From Lunularia cruciata (taxonomy: Eukaryota; Streptophyta; Marchantiopsida; Lunulariales; Lunulariaceae): a DNA stretch of 64,000 bases. Below the pieces are notes generated by a model, which saw only the letters and a list, made by a program, of their open reading frames with translations, was not told where the DNA came from and searched no databases. Location: assembly GCA_948567375.1 (NCBI GenBank), contig OX419759.1, positions 23,723,493 to 23,787,492 on the forward strand, given 5' to 3'. The position numbers and the translations under genes were made by a program. Below are positions 1 through 11,625 of the stretch, piece after piece (the stretch's first letter is position 1; every line of letters starts with the position of its first letter).

Positions 1-476
1 TTCCTAGGTGTTTGGCTTTGGGGAAAGAGTTGAGAACTCTTGGGCCCGCAAGCCTTTTTGTTTTGGATTCTTCTTTAGTCCAAGGATAGCCCATGTGAAG
101 GAATCCTTGCTTTAGTGGTTGGGTCAAGATAAGACCACATGCTTAGGGGAATATGCCCATGTGAATGGATATTCCTTTCTACTTTTTGACTTTACTTGAC
201 TTTTAGTCTAGTAACTTGAGTTACTACGGTAATTAGTAACTTTGGTACGTAACTATTTCACAAGTATATAAACAAGGAGTGAGGAGGTACTCATCATCCT
301 TTCATTTGCAACTATCTCTCTCTCATTGAGTTCTCTAGTGAGCAATGTCTTGAGTCTTGGAGTGTTAGCCTTGGAGGAGTATGATGGAGTTGGGGTTCCT
401 TGCCTTCTTAGTCCATGGTGCGCTACCATAATAGCCATCAGAGGTTCATCCTGAGTGAGAGACAGGCCGGCTCACA
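1..476 (+). repeat. Family-A LTR, 3' part (cut by window start)
   Basis: This stretch matches the LTRs at 8520-9202 and 13572-14221 and, inverted, the one at 55897-56588. It begins about 222 bases into the LTR, so the 5' part lies outside the window. A TATA box (tatataaac, about 265-273) is followed by the usual R/U5-like stretch, and the shared terminus ggctcaca ends at 476. The DNA after 476 resembles neither the primer-binding site of element A nor the flanks of the other copies. This is therefore a solo LTR or a 3' LTR. Reading frames on its minus strand are fortuitous and recur in the other copies. Confidence 0.8.
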
Positions 477-1529
477 GTCCAAGTTGATAGTTAGCAAAGG
501 ATTTCACGGTCAACCAATTGTAGAGAAGATGTGTCAAATTTACAAAGGTTATCTACATTTGGAGATAGAGTTGATGGAGGTTGTCCAAAGTTGGAGGTTG
601 CTCAAATTGCCCTAGCTAGTGCTTGAGTTGGTGAAGTTTGGCCAGATTTAGAGAGGGTTTGAATTGGCAAGAAGAAGGTCTCATTTGGTTGAATCTCAGC
701 GTTTAGAGGATTTGGGCTATGGGCTAAAGAGGCTACAAGGCCTAGAAGGGTTAAAAAACTAGCAAGTTGGATTTAGAGGATTTGGGCTATGGGCTAAAGA
801 GGCTATAAAGGCCTAGAAAGGTCAAAAAGCTAACTTGCTAGTTGGCATGAGGCTAGCCAGTTTAGATGAGTTTTGGTAGTTTTTAGTCATCATTTGGCAA
901 AATCTGCCCATCCTTGTAGATTGTGTGCAATAGGGTTTGAATCCCAGATCTCTACTTCCTAGATTGGTTCCTTAGCTAACTGGTCCACCCGCACTTGTTG
1001 TCCTAATGATTGGTCAACTCATATGTATACACATGTAGTTGGCTAGGAGAGGCAATTTGACCTCATCCTTGTTCATCTTGGTAGCTTAAGAGTATTTAGA
1101 CACCCTTATTATATCAAATACCAAATGGTGGTAGAGTCAATCTGGTGTTGATTTATGAGATGGAATGTTTTCATTTAGACTTCTTTTGATTGGACCCCCT
1201 CCATTCTTTGTTTCTTGTTTGTGCACCATGTTTGTATGAAGTGCCATACCTTTAGAGCATTAGTGCTCTTGTGTGCTCTTGGTAGTGATGTTGGAATGAT
1301 GACTAGTTAGATTACCTATCTTTTTCTTTGATGAGGTAGGAAGTGATGACCTGTAGACTATGAGAGTGTGTGTTGTGATAGTAGGTTATAGTTCACCCTT
1401 TCCCATAGTGCAGTTGTCATTATTAGAGTTACATTAATGAGTGGTGTTCAATTAGTGGTGGCATTTGGTGTGGAACGTGTGGTGGTTATGGTTGTAGTTT
1501 GAGTTACATTGTCATGATGGAGTTCTTTG
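477..1529. other. Non-coding stretch with a 70-bp tandem duplication and a SINE-like patch
   Basis: No gene is visible. A 70-bp unit starting tttagaggatttgggctatg occurs twice in tandem (about 702-771 and 772-841) with few differences. On the minus strand, about 990-925 looks like a tRNA-derived SINE head: an A-box-like tggaccagttagctaagg and, 25 bases on, a B-box-like gggattcaaaccc. From 1100 to 1529 I see nothing recognisable. Confidence 0.5.
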
Positions 1530-3471
1530 GGGATTCTAGAGGAGATAACACTACAATACATAATGGGTTTACACAAAATGGTACTCAATATCAACCTATA
1601 TCTTAGGTCCTAGTAAGAGAGGAGATTAACTCTGATTTGGATTTTAATACAAGAGTTGACTTAGTTGAGAGTGCACCTAAGGTGTATGCACTGTTGCTGT
1701 GTGACATGGACAAGATTTATGGGACCTTCAAAGGCCCCAAGTGCTCCTCTACTATAATGGGTACCATTGAGTTTGAGGACTTAATCCAAGAGTTTGATAG
1801 TTGGTGTGATCTGCAACAAATGTAGAATTCAACTTTATTCACACCCTTCATAGCATGGAAGCGCTTGTTCCAACACTAGTAGGATCTACCAATGGATGAC
1901 TATCATGAGCTCAAGAGAGCTCACTTGGAGGAGATTGAGCTATGGAGACAATATTGGTCTGTTTACTACATCTCCATCACTTCAAGCTTGATTGCTAGGG
2001 GTAGATCAGCAAAACCCACAAGTTCTAGCTCTAGTAGCATTGGTGTATCTAGTGGAGGTGCACTAGTTGGAGATGGTGCCACTATGAGTAGAGGTATCAT
2101 TGTAAGAGGTGGTGCAATACCAAGATTTAACCCCATGGTGGAGTTCTTCCAGGGTTTGAGGTAAAACTACCAAGGGAATAGGGATTGACAAGTTGAGTAG
2201 CGTGCATGAGTTCAAATTGAAGGTTGGAGAGAGCTTACACAAGGCATACACTTGCATGAGATAGCTGATTAGTTTCACTCAAGGAGTTATTGAGGTCCAA
2301 TCTATCTATTTTTAGAATGGGATCCTAGACAAAGAGTTACAACATAGAGTACGTTATGTTATGTTGTTACTGGCTACCTCACTTAATTTGGCGGTGGTCT
2401 TAGTTTGGCTAAGCATATTGAGCTCAACATGATGGAGGAGAGAGTGGTGACATCTAGATTTGGTAGGGAGACCTCATCTATAGTTATTAATTCTTCTAGA
2501 GTATAGTAGAGTGCACCACACCATGTTGGATTTTGAAGGCAAAGTGGACAGCCTAGATCTTATGGATTTAATGGACGGCCTAGTGCAACTAGACCCTTAC
2601 CTTCATTTTTGGATCAACAATAGCCAATGAGTGGTGGTGTGTTTCTAATTGGACTTTTGGTGGACCTCACCACAACAAAGAGTGCACTTAGGGTAATGGA
2701 CATGATATCTCTAGTGCATCACAACCAATATAGAGACAATGTGACCATTGCCATAGATTTAGTCATACAAGTGACCAATGCTTTGACATTCACTCGGAGT
2801 AAGGAGAGGTAGGGCTGCTACGGTAGGGAGTAGAGGATCCACCCTTGTTAGGGGCACCATTTCTACCCTTGCTTCTTATCCAACTATGGCTACTTGGATT
2901 GAATAGTTGGAGCAAAAATTAGTTAGCATGGCAATAACTCAAAGGATGTCAGATTTGGATGTTGAGGCTTCCACCTCTTATGCTGGTGATAGAGATATCC
3001 TAGACTTTATGTGCAGAGCAACACAAGTAGATACATCTACCATAATGATTAGAAGTACAATATATGCTACAAAGCTTAGAGAAGCATCAATGGAGTTGGA
3101 CCTACCAAGAGGAGAGATTGGTAGAGAAGTCAAACCTCCCTAGTCTTTCATACTCTCTAAGGCTCTATAGCTGACATCCATGGCTGCTAGACATCCTAGT
3201 GTAAGTACGGTAGGTAGTGAGGGAGTGCATGATGGACTAGATGATAGTTAACCACCTACTACTATGTAGATTGAGTCTAACACAATATTTGGGCGGCTCA
3301 ATTGATTATATGCTTCCCTTTGTTCTCAACTAATGACATGTTTACATTGAAAGTTGACCTAGCTCTAGTGTTCTAGTTGTCTATTACACTTTGTGAGAGT
3401 AGGGATAATGTGGTTCTTGCTTCTAGAGTAGAGGTGGTCAATAGTAAAGTTGACACGTTGATATAATACCA
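1530..3471 (+). pseudogene. Ty3 element J, 5' coding part (Gag-like), decayed
   Basis: Several plus-strand reading-frame pieces (1637-1825, 1892-2164, 2627-2812, 2907-3143) run in the same direction, separated by stops and frameshifts. They include acidic helical stretches, a Ser/Gly-rich linker (about 2020-2100) and, near 2750-2805 in another frame, a Cys/His cluster (C-H-x3-H-x4-C spacing) that may be a degenerate zinc knuckle. Position, direction and composition suit the Gag part of the same old element whose reverse transcriptase is found at 8150-8519 and 14222-14640. The frame resumes after the family-B LTR at 6207. Assignment to Gag is inference; no domain is clear enough to name. TAG is a frequent interrupting stop. 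Confidence 0.4.
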
Positions 3472-3779
3472 TTAGCTAGACATATTATCTAGAGGTGAAA
3501 TTTGGCTTGGTAACATGTGGAAAAGATGTTATATATGGTGAACTAATTAGATCAGATAAGGGTGTCACTAAAATAGTACTTCCACTAATAGGGCATGAGT
3601 TAAAAACACCTTAAAAACTAGAGTCAATTTTAGAGGCCTAAATGGAGGAATTAGAGCCAAAATTGAAAATATTCTCCCTCCTTAAGGAATAAAAGGCTTA
3701 CCTTTTCCTCCTAGAGTTCATCTAGTTGATAGCTTTCTAACAATACCTCACCCATGCAATTTTGAACTTCTTCCCTAAA

Positions 3780-3784
3780 GATTC
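3780..3784. repeat. Target-site duplication, left copy (gattc)
   Basis: Exact 5-bp match to 5960-5964 on the other side of the family-C LTR. The homologous position in the family-B LTR at 38.7 kb (read on its minus strand) has a single aaagattccc, which is the empty site. Confidence 0.9.
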
Positions 3785-5959
3785 TGTGACAGCCCGGCAA
3801 ATATCACTTTTGCGGTAATTAGGTAAGTAAAGTTTGTTCCCGCAGAGATACGAGTCAAAAATGTCCAAATACAAAGCAAACAGTAACAATGTAGTTCTTC
3901 TTGGTTGATTCTTTAATCTCTATGGTAGAAACCACACCCAAAAGAGAGTAACAAGCACTGACTTGCAATCTTGTCATGAATTCACACTCCTTAATCACAA
4001 CTCCATCAAATCTTTCCGAACAATCTTGATTGTGATGATTCAGGCTCTCCCAAAAATGGCACTTCACTATAAAACTACTTTGCCTCAGAATTGTGTTCCA
4101 CCCCTCCACTGAAGGCACAACTTCCTTGATCAAAATTGCTTCACATCAACTTCGCACTACACTCACAAATGCAGAATACTACCAACACTACAATTCCTCT
4201 CAAATCTGTCAAGGCATTGCTCCGATTGCACTTCACTCAAGATCAAACACACAGAATGAAGATCAAGGTTGCGGAATCCAACATCCAACAAGCACACTAA
4301 CTTGCACTTCAAAATTCTCCACACACTCACAAACACAATTGCAAAGTTGATACTCAGAATCAAGCTCAAGCGACGAGCACTGCTTCACAACACTTTGCTT
4401 TATCTATTCTCAAAAATAATGAGCACTGAACAACAATTCTATGTGAATGCCACTCTTAAGTAGTAAAGCAATAGACAGTTCTAACAACTATACCATTCTA
4501 CAATAACTCTTCTAACCTACAGATCCGAAATGACAATGCACCTCTTCATATTTGCCTCTTCATATCTCAAAACTGTTACTACTCCGATCCAATGTCTACT
4601 TCATCATCGGCTTTCAAACCCAAACCCAAAGTAAATTTACTTTCTACTACTCTATCCTTGGGTTTCACAACTTCTAATTCTTCTACCAGATCCAACAATT
4701 CTCTTTCATGATTTGAAATTCCACTAGTGGGTAACTTATCTAACTCCTAACAGAAATCATCTAGAAGACACCATTTGAGTTTGCTCCACCAAGTTCAGCA
4801 AATTCAACCCAAAGTAGAAATGTGCTGCAAACGGCACAATGTAATGGGGAGGCAACTTATCCCGCAAATTCCACACCATTTGTCGCGTCCTTCCGTGGAA
4901 GCACCTCGCCCAATTTATTGGTTCTCTTGCAAACAATTTGTGAAAGAACACCACTTGGTGTTTCATCACATAAGTCATTCTCTTCGGCTTCAGGATTGCC
5001 ATCAGAGCACTCACAATCCTCCTCTTGACAGGATCTTTATAGCTCTCTACTTTGTATCCATACTTTGTCCGCTTTGACAAGAATGCATCCCTCACTTCTT
5101 GGGTTTCTTTGGCTATCTCTCCCTTCTCCAAGAACGTGGCACCTTGCTTCGCGCGTGCTTCCTTTCTGAGTACTAATCTCCAATCCGACTCTGTCAAGCA
5201 AGCCGGATTTCCTCTCTTCCCTTCTTCCTTGGGCCCATTGAGACACTTGCTCTTGATGATCTCAGTCATGAAACCTAGAAAACTAACATTCTAGTTCCAT
5301 GCCAAGAATGTAATCCAAAGTCGGCTCAAGACTTCGATTCTTGCGAGTACGTCTAACCTCCAAATCGCATGATTCCTCACTACAAATTCGGAGTTCTTCT
5401 TTCCTCCTCCCATCTCTCTTGCTTTCTCACTGTCTCTCAGTTTCGCTCTCTCGACTCCTCCCTTACACACTAGCACATCTTCAACTCTATTTCCCTTCCC
5501 ATGATCACCTACATGACAACTTCTCAACGGCAAAGGAAAATTGCTCGACATTGCTTCATCACAAGCCCGATTTTTATAGAGTTGCACTTTCTTCGTCTCT
5601 CTTCAATTCAAGTTTCTACCAAGAAATCACACCTCTTGCATGCGCCTATCACTGTCAATTGTACTTCGTGCGTATGGGCCGCCGGTTTTGAACGGTCCCT
5701 TCTTGAATTTCTTGCCCCAACAAAAGGTTGTTAGACTGACTTCACCTCGGGTTGAGCTCCCCCAATACAAAGACTCCTTACTTTGGGTTGTTTGCTGACA
5801 GGGCATTTCCGAGTACTTTGCCTTATGAAACGTAGTCACTTTACTTTGGGTTTCATCCCAAAGACTCTTTTCTTCACCTTCTTCGGCCATACAGGCACAA
5901 TCCGACTTCTCTATACACTTCTTCTTCTCTATTTTGAAAAAAAAAATGTGGGCACCACA
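3785..5959 (-). mobile_element. Family-C solo LTR, 2175 bp, nested in the family-B LTR
   Basis: The ends are tgtgacagcccgg and gggcaccaca, flanked by exact gattc duplications. It has the TG...CA ends and 5-bp target duplication of an LTR, and no second LTR. A diverged copy lies in opposite orientation at 45517-47420. Because TG...CA is symmetric, the strand is inferred from content. Read on the minus strand it has a long 5' part with a reading frame (5269 to 4579), then a TATA-like tactacttaag (near 4455-4466), then a transcript-like R/U5 region. It is unusually long for an LTR. A short non-autonomous element is the alternative. Confidence 0.8.
4579..5269 (-). pseudogene. Reading frame inside the family-C LTR, unknown protein
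   Basis: A minus-strand frame of 170 codons (5269-4757) is followed, after a frameshift and stop, by a second segment (about 4748-4579). The two would make roughly 230 residues. The first part is basic and helical, with GYKVESYKDPVKRR and a later FYFGLNLLN motif. Both motifs have counterparts in the minus-strand relic at 36.7-37.2 kb (GYKVEELKDPIQR; YMGLNLLN). The last part is acidic, ends GLKADDEVDIGSE then stop, and matches the frame in the second family-C copy, which ends GLKANDKVDIRSE. I do not recognise the family. Conservation in independent copies suggests it was once a real gene, perhaps Gag-like. Confidence 0.5.
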
Positions 5960-5964
5960 GATTC
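5960..5964. repeat. Target-site duplication, right copy (gattc)
   Basis: Pairs with 3780-3784 and marks the exact right edge of the nested family-C LTR. Confidence 0.9.
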
Positions 5965-6206
5965 CCTTAACCAGATAGGACAAGAACCAACATATCCCCC
6001 ATCCATGCAGTTAATCTAAGGGTGGAGCTTGTTGACATGTCACCTATTCATGTATTTGATCCAAGGTTGGGATTTCCTATGAAGGAATCCTCTTTGCTAT
6101 ATAATAAAGACAAGGTGTTCCTTTGGGAGATGAAAGTATTGAATGTGAAGCTTCTTGTTTCTCCTCTTATGTTTCTCTTGGGTTCTCCTATCCTTGGAAT
6201 ATTATA

Positions 6207-8149
6207 GTTGAGGAGCATGGGATCCACTAAGTGACCAATGGTTCATGGCAGGCAACAACAATTAGGTTGGAAGAGTTTCCAATTGGACTTACCTTTGAGA
6301 AAGCTCAATTCATAAATGGAGGTGTCCTATTGGACACCTAGAGGAGGATTTTCCATTTCGTGGGACCTTCAAAGAGGGTTGATACACCACAGAGGATCTT
6401 ATTAGACTCTAGTGCACAACCTCTTTTGTTGGAGAAGGCTATAGTTATCGATCTTGAGTTATGGAGACCAATGTGGAGAGGTGTCCATTTCAGATCTTAA
6501 CATCTCTAGGGGGTGGTTCACATACTACATCACATATGGAGAGCTCATTTCCAGATTCAACCTGGTCATCCAATTGATAGCTCTATGGCGAGAGCTTAGG
6601 CCATTACAACAATACTAGAATCATATGATGTGCTAGTTAGTGGAGTAGTGTTATATCTCATTGGTTTCAATATTGACTATTGGGAGGAGACAACGTCTTA
6701 TAAGCCAACTTGGTATTCAAGTAAGGGATGGGTATGGGACCTACCAATATCCTTTATTAGTGGCAATCTTAGCTCACTAGAGTTAAGGACCATAGCATTA
6801 GTTTCAACTTTGAATGCGTCCATTACTTGGCTTGGTGACTTATTGGAAGAGAATGCCCATACAGAAGATACCCCAATACCAAAGGAGATCACTCAGATTT
6901 GGAGTATGAGTAGGATCTACCTTGGATGTTCCATTGTGGAGTTTTGAGGAGGCATTGTTGTAACATGCAGATCAATTGGTACACTAGGCTTGGAGTGGAG
7001 CCTTTGTACCACCAAGAGACCAGTGTGAGGATGAGCCTCCAAAGCCTATTATCTTGTCACCTTTGGATACAAAGCTCATTGCTTGGCAATAATAGAGGGA
7101 TTATGTCTATTGAAGTTCTTTGGAGGGGTCCGGTTAGCACTAGACTAACTACGGTACTACAAGTAGGTAAACAAGGACAAATGTAATTGTATGTGGAGGG
7201 AGATGAGACTACTAGGCAAGTCTCTCTACATATTGTGGCACACTTGGCCTATTGGTGTCTTGAGTTATTACCATTGTCAGTATCAAGGGTACCAAAAGAC
7301 CCTACCAACAAACATTTCCTTGCTAGGAGCGTAGGATTTGGAGAGATGGTGGTAGTGCCTAATAGGTCATCTATGGTAGTGGTGAACCTTGTTGGATAGT
7401 CTAGAGCTATGTTACTCGCACTTATGAGTTTCCCAAGCTCCCATGCTTTTTGAAAGGGAGGTCCAAGACTTGTTTTGGACTCATAGTTATAGTAGTTGGT
7501 GGAGCACAATGCAAATGAGAGAGAGAGAGAGAGCAAGTGATGGGTTTTTGCATTGATATTATCATTGTTACAATAGTGTTAGAGGCATCCATCCAAGCAT
7601 CAAGTGTTAGATCAGGCTATGGACATAAACTATTTGACATGGATTGTGAGCCTTGGCTTGGCAAAGCAACATAAGATGTGCTTGATAGTCATCACCACTC
7701 AAACACTTGTGAGCTCTAAGCCTATCGAGATGATTCAAGCACATGTTGAGGGTGATGGATCAAGTGGACATGATATTCTTAGGACACAACTAGTGGCTAC
7801 AAGTGAGAGTGATCTACTTGGGATCCATCTAGGTGAGCATGGTCTACTTGGGTTACACCCTTGGTCTACTTGGGATGCAACTAGAGGACGTATGGAGCTT
7901 GCAGTCAAAGCAAAGAGAGTTCTTTTCATTGAGGTTGGGGACTCTTGTGGTTGGAGGCATGACATTACTACTACCAAGGGCCCAATGTAGCAGCTAATTA
8001 GTGTATCTTCCACTCTTACATCAATTACAAAGGATACATGGGAACCAAACATTGGACCCAAGCTTATAGGAGGAGAAAGATGGAGAGTTTAGAGGCTCTT
8101 GAGGAGCTACACAAGTTATTTTCTTTTCAATATGAAGGATTTAGGTGCT
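6207..8149 (+). pseudogene. Ty3 element J, middle coding part, decayed
   Basis: Removing the family-B LTR and one gttga copy joins the frame before 3471 to the frame after 6211, so this is the same old element. The longest open piece is 6630-6947 (105 codons, rich in Trp, Ser and Leu). Others lie at 6926-7186 and 7604-7990. No protease, reverse transcriptase or zinc-knuckle motif is clear here. A short GA run lies near 7520. Position suggests Gag/protease coding sequence, but this is inference. Confidence 0.35.
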
Positions 8150-8519
8150 CTAAAAGGACTTGGTATTCAAATTGAGCTGACTATTAATACACTAGTTTTT
8201 CCACATCCCTACAGATATAGTGACATGGAGAGAGCATTGATTTAGAGTTGGAGTAGAGACCTTTTGAGGTTGGTTTGGTGAAGATTTCACATTGAAAGTA
8301 TGTTTCAACTATAGTGATGCCAACCAAGAAGGATATGCATAACAACTACATAGAAAGGCGGATGTGTGGAGATCACCATCCTATCACCTGATAGACTAGG
8401 GTTGATTGGTATGCAAAACCTACATTGGAAGAGATCTTTGATACAATTGAGCATGTAAAGGTCTTCAGTATGTTGGATCTTTGAGCAAGACATCATCATT
8501 GCCAATCAAGGAGGAGGAT
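8150..8519 (+). pseudogene. Element J reverse transcriptase, N-terminal half
   Basis: Translation across frames shows the order expected for a Ty3 reverse transcriptase: MPTKKDMHNNY followed by ERRMCGDH, then KPTLEEIFDTIEHVKVF and SMLDL. A frameshifted stretch then corresponds to IAIKEED, ending at 8519 where the family-A LTR begins. The pattern (tryptophan or tyrosine spacing, ERRMCGDYRP-like block, PxPEEIFDAIGxAxVFSTLDL-like block) is the type I associate with Ty3 elements of mosses, other early plants and green algae. The second half resumes at 14222. A one-base indel and a TGA break the frame. Confidence 0.65.
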
Positions 8520-9202
8520 TTTAACACCCATTTGTGCATGTGTGTGGTATTGTGATATTTAGTTTGGTATTACTAGTACTTGAGAGATATAATTTATATG
8601 GAGATAAAGGATGGTTCTACCTTAGTCATGATTAGCTAAAGTTAGTCATAGATAAGATAGAGGAGATTTTACTTTAGAGGAAGTAGAAAAGATGAGCACC
8701 ACTATTTTGGATTCTAGTGTATTGACATTGACTTGGTAGTATTCCTAGGTGTTTGGCTATGAGGAAAGAGTTGATAACTCGTGGACCTACACTTTTTGTT
8801 TCAGATTCTTCTATAATCCAAGGATAGCCCATGTGAAGAAATCTTTGACTTGGTGGTTGGGTCAAGATAAGATCACGTGCTTAAGAGAATATTCCCTTGA
8901 GTATGGATATTCCTTTAGCTTTTTGACTACATTTGACTTTAGCCTAGTAATTTAAATTATTCCAGTAATTAGTAATTTTGGTGCATAACTATTTCACAAG
9001 TATATTAAAAAAAGGTAAGGAAGTACTCATCATCTTTTCATTTTCAACTATCTCTCTCTCATTGAGTTCTTTAGTGAGCAATGTCTTGAATCTTGGAGTG
9101 TTAGCCTTGGAGGAGTATGATGGAGTTGCCTTCTTAGTCCATGATGCACTACCATAATAGCTATAAGAGGTTCATCTTGAGTGAGAGATAGGCCAGCTCA
9201 CA
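8520..9202 (+). repeat. Family-A 5' LTR
   Basis: It starts at the mutated end ttaacaccc (tgtaacaca in the 3' LTR) and ends ggccagctcaca. A TATA-like tatattaaa sits near 9001. It aligns throughout with the copies at 1-476, 13572-14221 and 55897-56588. Confidence 0.85.
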
Positions 9203-9206
9203 TTTT

Positions 9207-9224
9207 TGGTTCTATTGCCAAGAC
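9207..9224 (+). other. Decayed primer-binding site of element A
   Basis: Just after the LTR, tggttctattgccaaga can be aligned with the complement of a plant tRNA-Asp 3' end (tggcgccgttgccgggga). Nearly all differences are C to T or G to A. The tRNA sequence is from general knowledge, so treat the tRNA identity as tentative. Confidence 0.4.
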
Positions 9225-10728
9225 CTCTCTAGAAGGCAAGATAATATTCTACAATTCTATGTACAATTCTATATTAGATAGAAGGAGTCTATGAGAGCTC
9301 ACTTGGAGTGAATATTAGAAGAGGAGAGTGTTGAACTTATGTTAGAGAACCAAGACCCATTTTGATACCCTATAATTCATTATGATGTCTTTGAGATGAT
9401 ATTTTACATCTTGTACACATGAGAGGATTTGGAGAGATTGGGTGAGTTTGATTAGAGATTTTAGGGATTACAATGATTTTGAGCAAAATCTCAAGTTTGA
9501 GAACTGGACTTGAAATTTCTACACATGATAGCTTGGGTTATCCTTCATTTAGTAAACTTGAAATTATTATGAGAGCTAGTACACTGATTGAGCTAGAATT
9601 TTGAAAGTTGATAGGGTAAATTGCTCCCAAAACTACATGCTCTCTGGAAAATTGTAGAGAGTCTGCCATTTCTTCAGTTTTCAATGGAGTATTTTGAAAC
9701 TTTCCCAAAAAATTAGTGCATAGTATTCTACCTTCTGGCCCAAGAGTTAGAGAAAGATCATTTCTGTGCAAATAGTTATAAGTTTTTAGTAAGAGGAGTG
9801 GTTTTCAAACCAAATCTGAAATATGTGTGTTGAATGGAAAGATGCCTAAGCCAAATGGCTCCATGGAAAGATCTGAAATTTTGCAAGTGAGTATGCCTTG
9901 GGGTTTTTTTCAACTGTGAAAAATTTCAAAGGACTATGACATACCAGTTGAGAGAATTAAATGGTATATTGTGAGGATGGTTCAATTATATAGTGTTGAG
10001 ATCTCATGCATTAGGAGTGTGAGAGCAACAAAAAGCATTTTTGAGTGTTTAGACTCATTTTGGGAACATGGAGGGTCACCAAGAGTGAAAATTGAGGCTA
10101 TGCAAGGTTCTCCAAAGGCTTTAAGGTGATTGTAGGGGTGGATTTGAGAAAGAGAGAGAGAGAGAGAAAGAGGGTTTAGAATAGAATTTGAAGAGAGTGT
10201 TGAGAGGATCTAAAAACCTACGCCACTTGGACAAAAGAGTGAGTCCAAGTGTTTTTTATATGGAGAGAAGGGACATGAGGTAAGTTCATATCCATTGACC
10301 TTTGAGAGCAAGAGATTGAAAGAAGGGAGAGGCTTACTTGACTTGGATGTTGGACCTTCTTCACCAAGATTGGGAGTGAAAAGATCCAAGACCAAGGAGT
10401 TATATGAGATTTGTGGAATTGAAAGACTTCCAAAAGGACATGAGTGTAGTGGAATAAAATTTTTTTTGGAGACTTTGGTGAAAGATCTTGGAGAGAGTCT
10501 TAGTAAAAATATAGAAATATTACCACCTTAACTAGCTAATTCTCAAGATTATTGATGGAGATAATCTTTCAACTTATGAATAAACTATCCATTAGGGTTA
10601 GATTAATTTGCACTCTAGGATTTGATGTTGGTAAAGAAATCTTGGAGCAACTTGAACCTTTTGTATTCCCTAGGGTAGATTATTCTCAAATGGTTTTAGT
10701 CATGTACATACTCTATTAGTTATATAGA
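9225..10728 (+). other. Leader region of element A
   Basis: About 1.5 kb between the primer-binding site and the first recognisable Gag segment. It holds only short open stretches (for example 10295-10531) and a GA repeat near 10148-10170. No domain is recognised. A long untranslated leader or decayed N-terminal Gag are both possible. Confidence 0.4.
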
Positions 10729-11420
10729 TTGATGAGTGAAGTTACCATTCTCAAACAAGGAGATGGAGAGAAAGTGAGAGTCTATGTAGAAAAAGTAGAG
10801 AAGTTAGAGTCTAGATTTTGCATATTGTTGAGGATGGATGGGGATGAGGTGGAGACTACTATGATTGGTATAGGAGCCATGCTCACCAAGAATTTTATGG
10901 GAGTGTTGAGACCACAAATAAGAAGCAAGGTGAGATATGAGAAACCTTCTTCCAAGGTTGACGCTATCAAGATTGCAATTTGTATGGAGAAGAGTTTGGA
11001 AGGAGATGAGAGTGATTTGGTGGTGAAGGAGGTTTGCATCCTCCTCAAGGCTACAAGTATGGTGGATCTTCTGATACTTTGGTGGAAAGGGTTGCACCAC
11101 AAGTAGTAGTTGCTCCGGTTCTTGCACTTCTACCAAATGATCCACTTCTAACCATCACAAATCAACTTGCAGATCTCAAGATCAATGTAGTGCAATTGTG
11201 GGGAAAAAGAGAGGTGGATCAGAATGTGAGGAGAGAGCCTAGGAGGTATGGAAACTATCCATATAGAGGAGGACAAACAACCGCTAATTTTGATGATATA
11301 AATTGTTTTGATTGTTGAGGAAGAGGTCACATCCAAAGGAATTGCCCAAATTCCACTTACCATGGAGGAAGGTGTTCTGAGGGAGCCAATAGAGGGCAAG
11401 AGGAGGGATTGAAACCCAAG
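10729..11420 (+). pseudogene. Element A Gag with zinc knuckle
   Basis: The first piece (10729-11106) is a charged, helical Gag-like segment. After a frameshift the piece 11034-11318 carries basic Arg-rich sequence and then a zinc knuckle CFDC-x-GRGHIQRNC (about 11306-11347), in CX2CX4HX4C spacing. The residue after the second Cys is a TGA, best explained as CGA mutated by C to T. The knuckle normally binds retroelement RNA in the virus-like particle. Confidence 0.7.
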
Positions 11421-11625
11421 TGGCTCCTAATCCAACCAAAGGTAAGGAGATAACATCCATAGATGTGGTTGAGAGCAAGCATGAGAAGAGGGAGTGCTCA
11501 AACTCTAAAGGTCTTAATTTGGAGCGTTTGGCACAAGAGAAGAAAAGAGTTCATTTTGTAGAGGACGTACACTCTTCTCAAGGATTTACTCCTAGCAAAG
11601 ATACTCCAATGGCTACTAAGAGCAC

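Larger units (their letters stand above)
3472..6206 (+). mobile_element. Family-B solo LTR with exact target duplication, interrupted by a family-C LTR
   Basis: The element is flanked by the 5-bp duplication gttga (3467-3471 and 6207-6211), and its ends are the mutated inverted pair tataata...tattata. Two further copies lie at 17894-18647 and, inverted, at 38432-39038. Without the 2175-bp insert and its extra 5 bp, this copy is 555 bp. The TATA box ctatataataaag (about 6097-6109) is conserved in all three copies and sets the orientation. No internal domain or second LTR is attached, so it is a solo LTR left by LTR-LTR recombination. It sits inside element J. Confidence 0.85.
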
